Assembly (NCBI GenBank): GCA_905182995.1 | Contig: CAJJDP010000039.1 | Location: 319,722 to 383,721, forward strand | Reading direction: 5' to 3' | Length of the DNA stretch: 64,000 bases | Source: Paramecium octaurelia | Taxonomy: Eukaryota > Ciliophora > Oligohymenophorea > Peniculida > Parameciidae | Shown here: positions 62,060-64,000 of the stretch, one piece after another | Layout of the letters: every line of letters begins with the position of its first letter | Position numbering within the stretch: the first letter of the stretch is position 1 | Notes under the pieces: model-generated | What the model saw: only the letters and a program-made list of their open reading frames with translations | The model's database searches: none | What the model was told of the DNA's origin: nothing | Translations under genes and position numbers: made by a program

Positions 62060-64000
62060 TCATATTATTATAGTTTTGCTCTTTATGATGCTCTCTATCG
62101 ATTGTCTGGTCAATGGATGATAGAATGCATAATTCTCCTGGTACCATTAGGTTGCAGTTTCCCTATTTAACATAATACTAAAACCCTTACTTATTTAAAG
62201 CCTTATAAATAGGATTCACCATCTTCATTCTTCCTACGACTCCAACAAAGGCCCTAATCTTTTATAGATTTGTTGTATCCTTGGCATATTTGGTATTAAT
62301 AGACAAAGCATACCATCTGAACAACAGTTCGGCATCACGCAAATCACTAAGATGATAAGCATCTTCCAAGGAGACCATAATTGCCTCTGTAATATCCTTA
62401 GCTAACGCTGATAAAGTGGACAAGAATAATTGTTTTTGATTTGATTTAAAGCCATCAAAGATTTGATAGTTTTAAGGCTTAGTTCCCTTGCCTTCAATCC
62501 AGGCATTTGCTAATTGGAGCACATCTTTAGATGCAGGGTTATCAAAGGTCTCTTCTATGGGTGGCTTACCATAATCATAAATCCACTTATTGTAGACATT
62601 ATCAATGCTCTTTTTTACTGTTGTGAATTCTTCAGCACTCAACTAAACCTTTAACCACGATATCATGAATCTGTAGAAATCACTTTCATCTGCACTCTTA
62701 TATTCGTATTCTTACAACCAGTCCTTCAATAATTATTAGAATCTGGTCTCATTGATTTATTTTTCAAGGTAATACAATAATTGGAATCCTCTTTCGTAAG
62801 GAATAGTCTTAAATACAACATGAATTAGTTACACTAAAACTATCATCGGCGTTATGATTTTCAGTCTTTGGATGTAAACTAGCATATGATTTGACAAAGT
62901 CATCTTAACTGGAATTGAACTCTTTGATCAATGTGTTCATTTCGTTATTTCCAACCTAAGAATTAACATGAACCAAATTGATATCCTTGAACAATGTCTT
63001 CAATCCTTTTCTTTCTAGAAAAACACAAAATCCCTCATTAATCCACATATTGGACCAATTGTTGCATGTGATTGTATTTCCAAACCAAGAATGAGCAATC
63101 TCATGGACAGCAACACTCACTCCACTCTTATCTCCAACTATAATTGTAGGATTAGCAAAGGTTAAGAGGGGATTCTCCATACCTCCGAAAGGGAATGAAG
63201 CTGGTAAGATCACGATCTTGTAAGATCCCCATTTGTATTCACCAATATAATCCTCAAGGTACTACACATATTGATCTAAGTCTTCTAATTCGTCTTTGTA
63301 TTTCTAAATATTTTTAGATTCAGAGATAACAGCTGTTCTTGTTCCAGTTGATCTTTCCTCTACTGTACCTGCAACGATAGCTATCAAATACGCTGGAATC
63401 TTGATGTTTAATTCAAATTGAAAGATGTTGGCAATAGAATTCAAGTCATAATTGCCCATCAATTCGAATTTCTGAGTTTACAATCTATTTCCACTCATAA
63501 ACACATTTATCAATGGTGATTGAGTGATCACTGTGGCTGAATATGTAAATTTGATGCTTGGAGTATCTTGTAATGGAATCATCGATCTACAATTGTTGGC
63601 TTCACATTACGAAAATAAATATGGGGCCTCTAATCATAATTATTATTCTATATACTTTTATCATCTGTTTAGGAAGGATCCATAAAGCTAAGTGCTCTAG
63701 CATCCTCGCCAATTTGATACTTGATTCTGAATTTCACAATTTCACCATACTTATACGCCTACCCTAATTCGATCACCAATTTATCCCCTTACTCCTCACT
63801 TTGAATTGGATCATATTCTACATGATGTTTCAACACTTGACCATTGCTTGGATAATAGACAAACAGGATATTCATTTTATAAATATCCAAATGAACCTAC
63901 TATAGCACATCGTTCTTACTTCAGTCAATTAACTTGCAAAAACCTTCAATGTGTATTCCACAGATCCATCAATTACTTTATCATTCAGATTCAATAGCCA
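62060..64000 (-). CDS. LTA4H/aminopeptidase-B-type M1 metallopeptidase (5' end beyond window)
   Basis: Minus-strand gene ending at TGA 62060-62062; the N-terminus lies beyond 64000. Zinc site HEIAHSWFGN followed 18 residues later by the glutamate of MWINEGFCVF, and the substrate-binding block PFGGMENPLLTFANPTI, are diagnostic for M1 peptidases of the leukotriene A4 hydrolase/aminopeptidase B group. The C-terminal helical domain ends MVNPIYKALNKETATQWYQE then FYHPLTRQSIESIIKS, matching the LTA4H end (a 28-nt intron joins these). Several other short introns exist and are not all placed. It removes N-terminal residues from peptides; epoxide hydrolase activity cannot be judged. Only 16 bp separate its stop from that of the convergent kinase gene. 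Confidence 0.93.

Overview
The window is a stretch of ciliate macronuclear DNA, almost certainly from Paramecium. Genes read through only when TAA and TAG are taken as glutamine and TGA as the sole stop. Introns are tiny (19-34 nt), start GTA/GTT and end AG, and every intron I placed restores frame exactly. Genes are packed tightly on both strands in very AT-rich DNA, and several families are typical of Paramecium (trichocyst-matrix-like secretory proteins, Cys-rich GPI surface proteins). Most genes were reconstructed by hand with this code and by splicing these introns, so gene ends are firm but some internal introns of the longest genes are not all placed.

Layout. 1-4.4 kb: 3' part of a CHD-type chromatin remodeler. 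4.6-8.1 kb: an F-BAR/TBC protein and a divergent small gene. 8.8-11.2 kb: a secreted Cys-rich protein, a CHCHD2/10 homologue, tRNA-His and a Tctex1 dynein light chain. 11.7-14.6 kb: a small coiled-coil gene and two tandem Myb-like genes. 15.5-23.4 kb: two trichocyst-matrix-like genes, a probable pseudogene, a Rab GTPase and two uncharacterised minus-strand genes. 24.8-30.1 kb: nephrocystin-4 homologue, UXT-like prefoldin and a MIR-like gene. 30.1-33.7 kb: gene-poor DNA with decayed coding fragments. 33.8-35.2 kb: a tandem pair of Ser-rich paralogues. 36-43.2 kb: a coiled-coil protein, a WD40 protein, a membrane protein and a Kelch-phosphatase. 44.3-45.2 kb: a Cys-rich surface protein lying between two long gene-free stretches. 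47.8-54.2 kb: small genes, two Q-rich multi-membrane paralogues, coiled-coil and type I membrane proteins. 54.2-60.6 kb: V-ATPase subunit A and two upstream genes, repeated three times around an N and a 121-N gap. 60.6-64 kb: a PH-like/protein kinase gene and an LTA4H-type aminopeptidase running off the end.

The strongest observations are: (i) 55577-57070 and 58557-60050 look identical, with a diverged third copy between them next to assembly gaps, so the scaffold is probably misjoined here and the middle piece is probably a paralogous (whole-genome-duplication) copy; (ii) that middle copy is about 99% identical inside the V-ATPase gene and clearly less so beyond it, hinting at gene conversion; (iii) a Kelch-PPP phosphatase whose metal-binding motif GDxHGQ is GNLNGQ, a likely pseudophosphatase; (iv) an F-BAR plus TBC architecture; (v) divergent start codons only 16 and 11 bp apart.

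Several genes point to cilia and membrane traffic (nephrocystin-4, dynein light chain, Rab, TBC Rab-GAP, V-ATPase, trichocyst-like cargo), as expected for a ciliate, but no operon-like functional cluster or dedicated novel system is evident.
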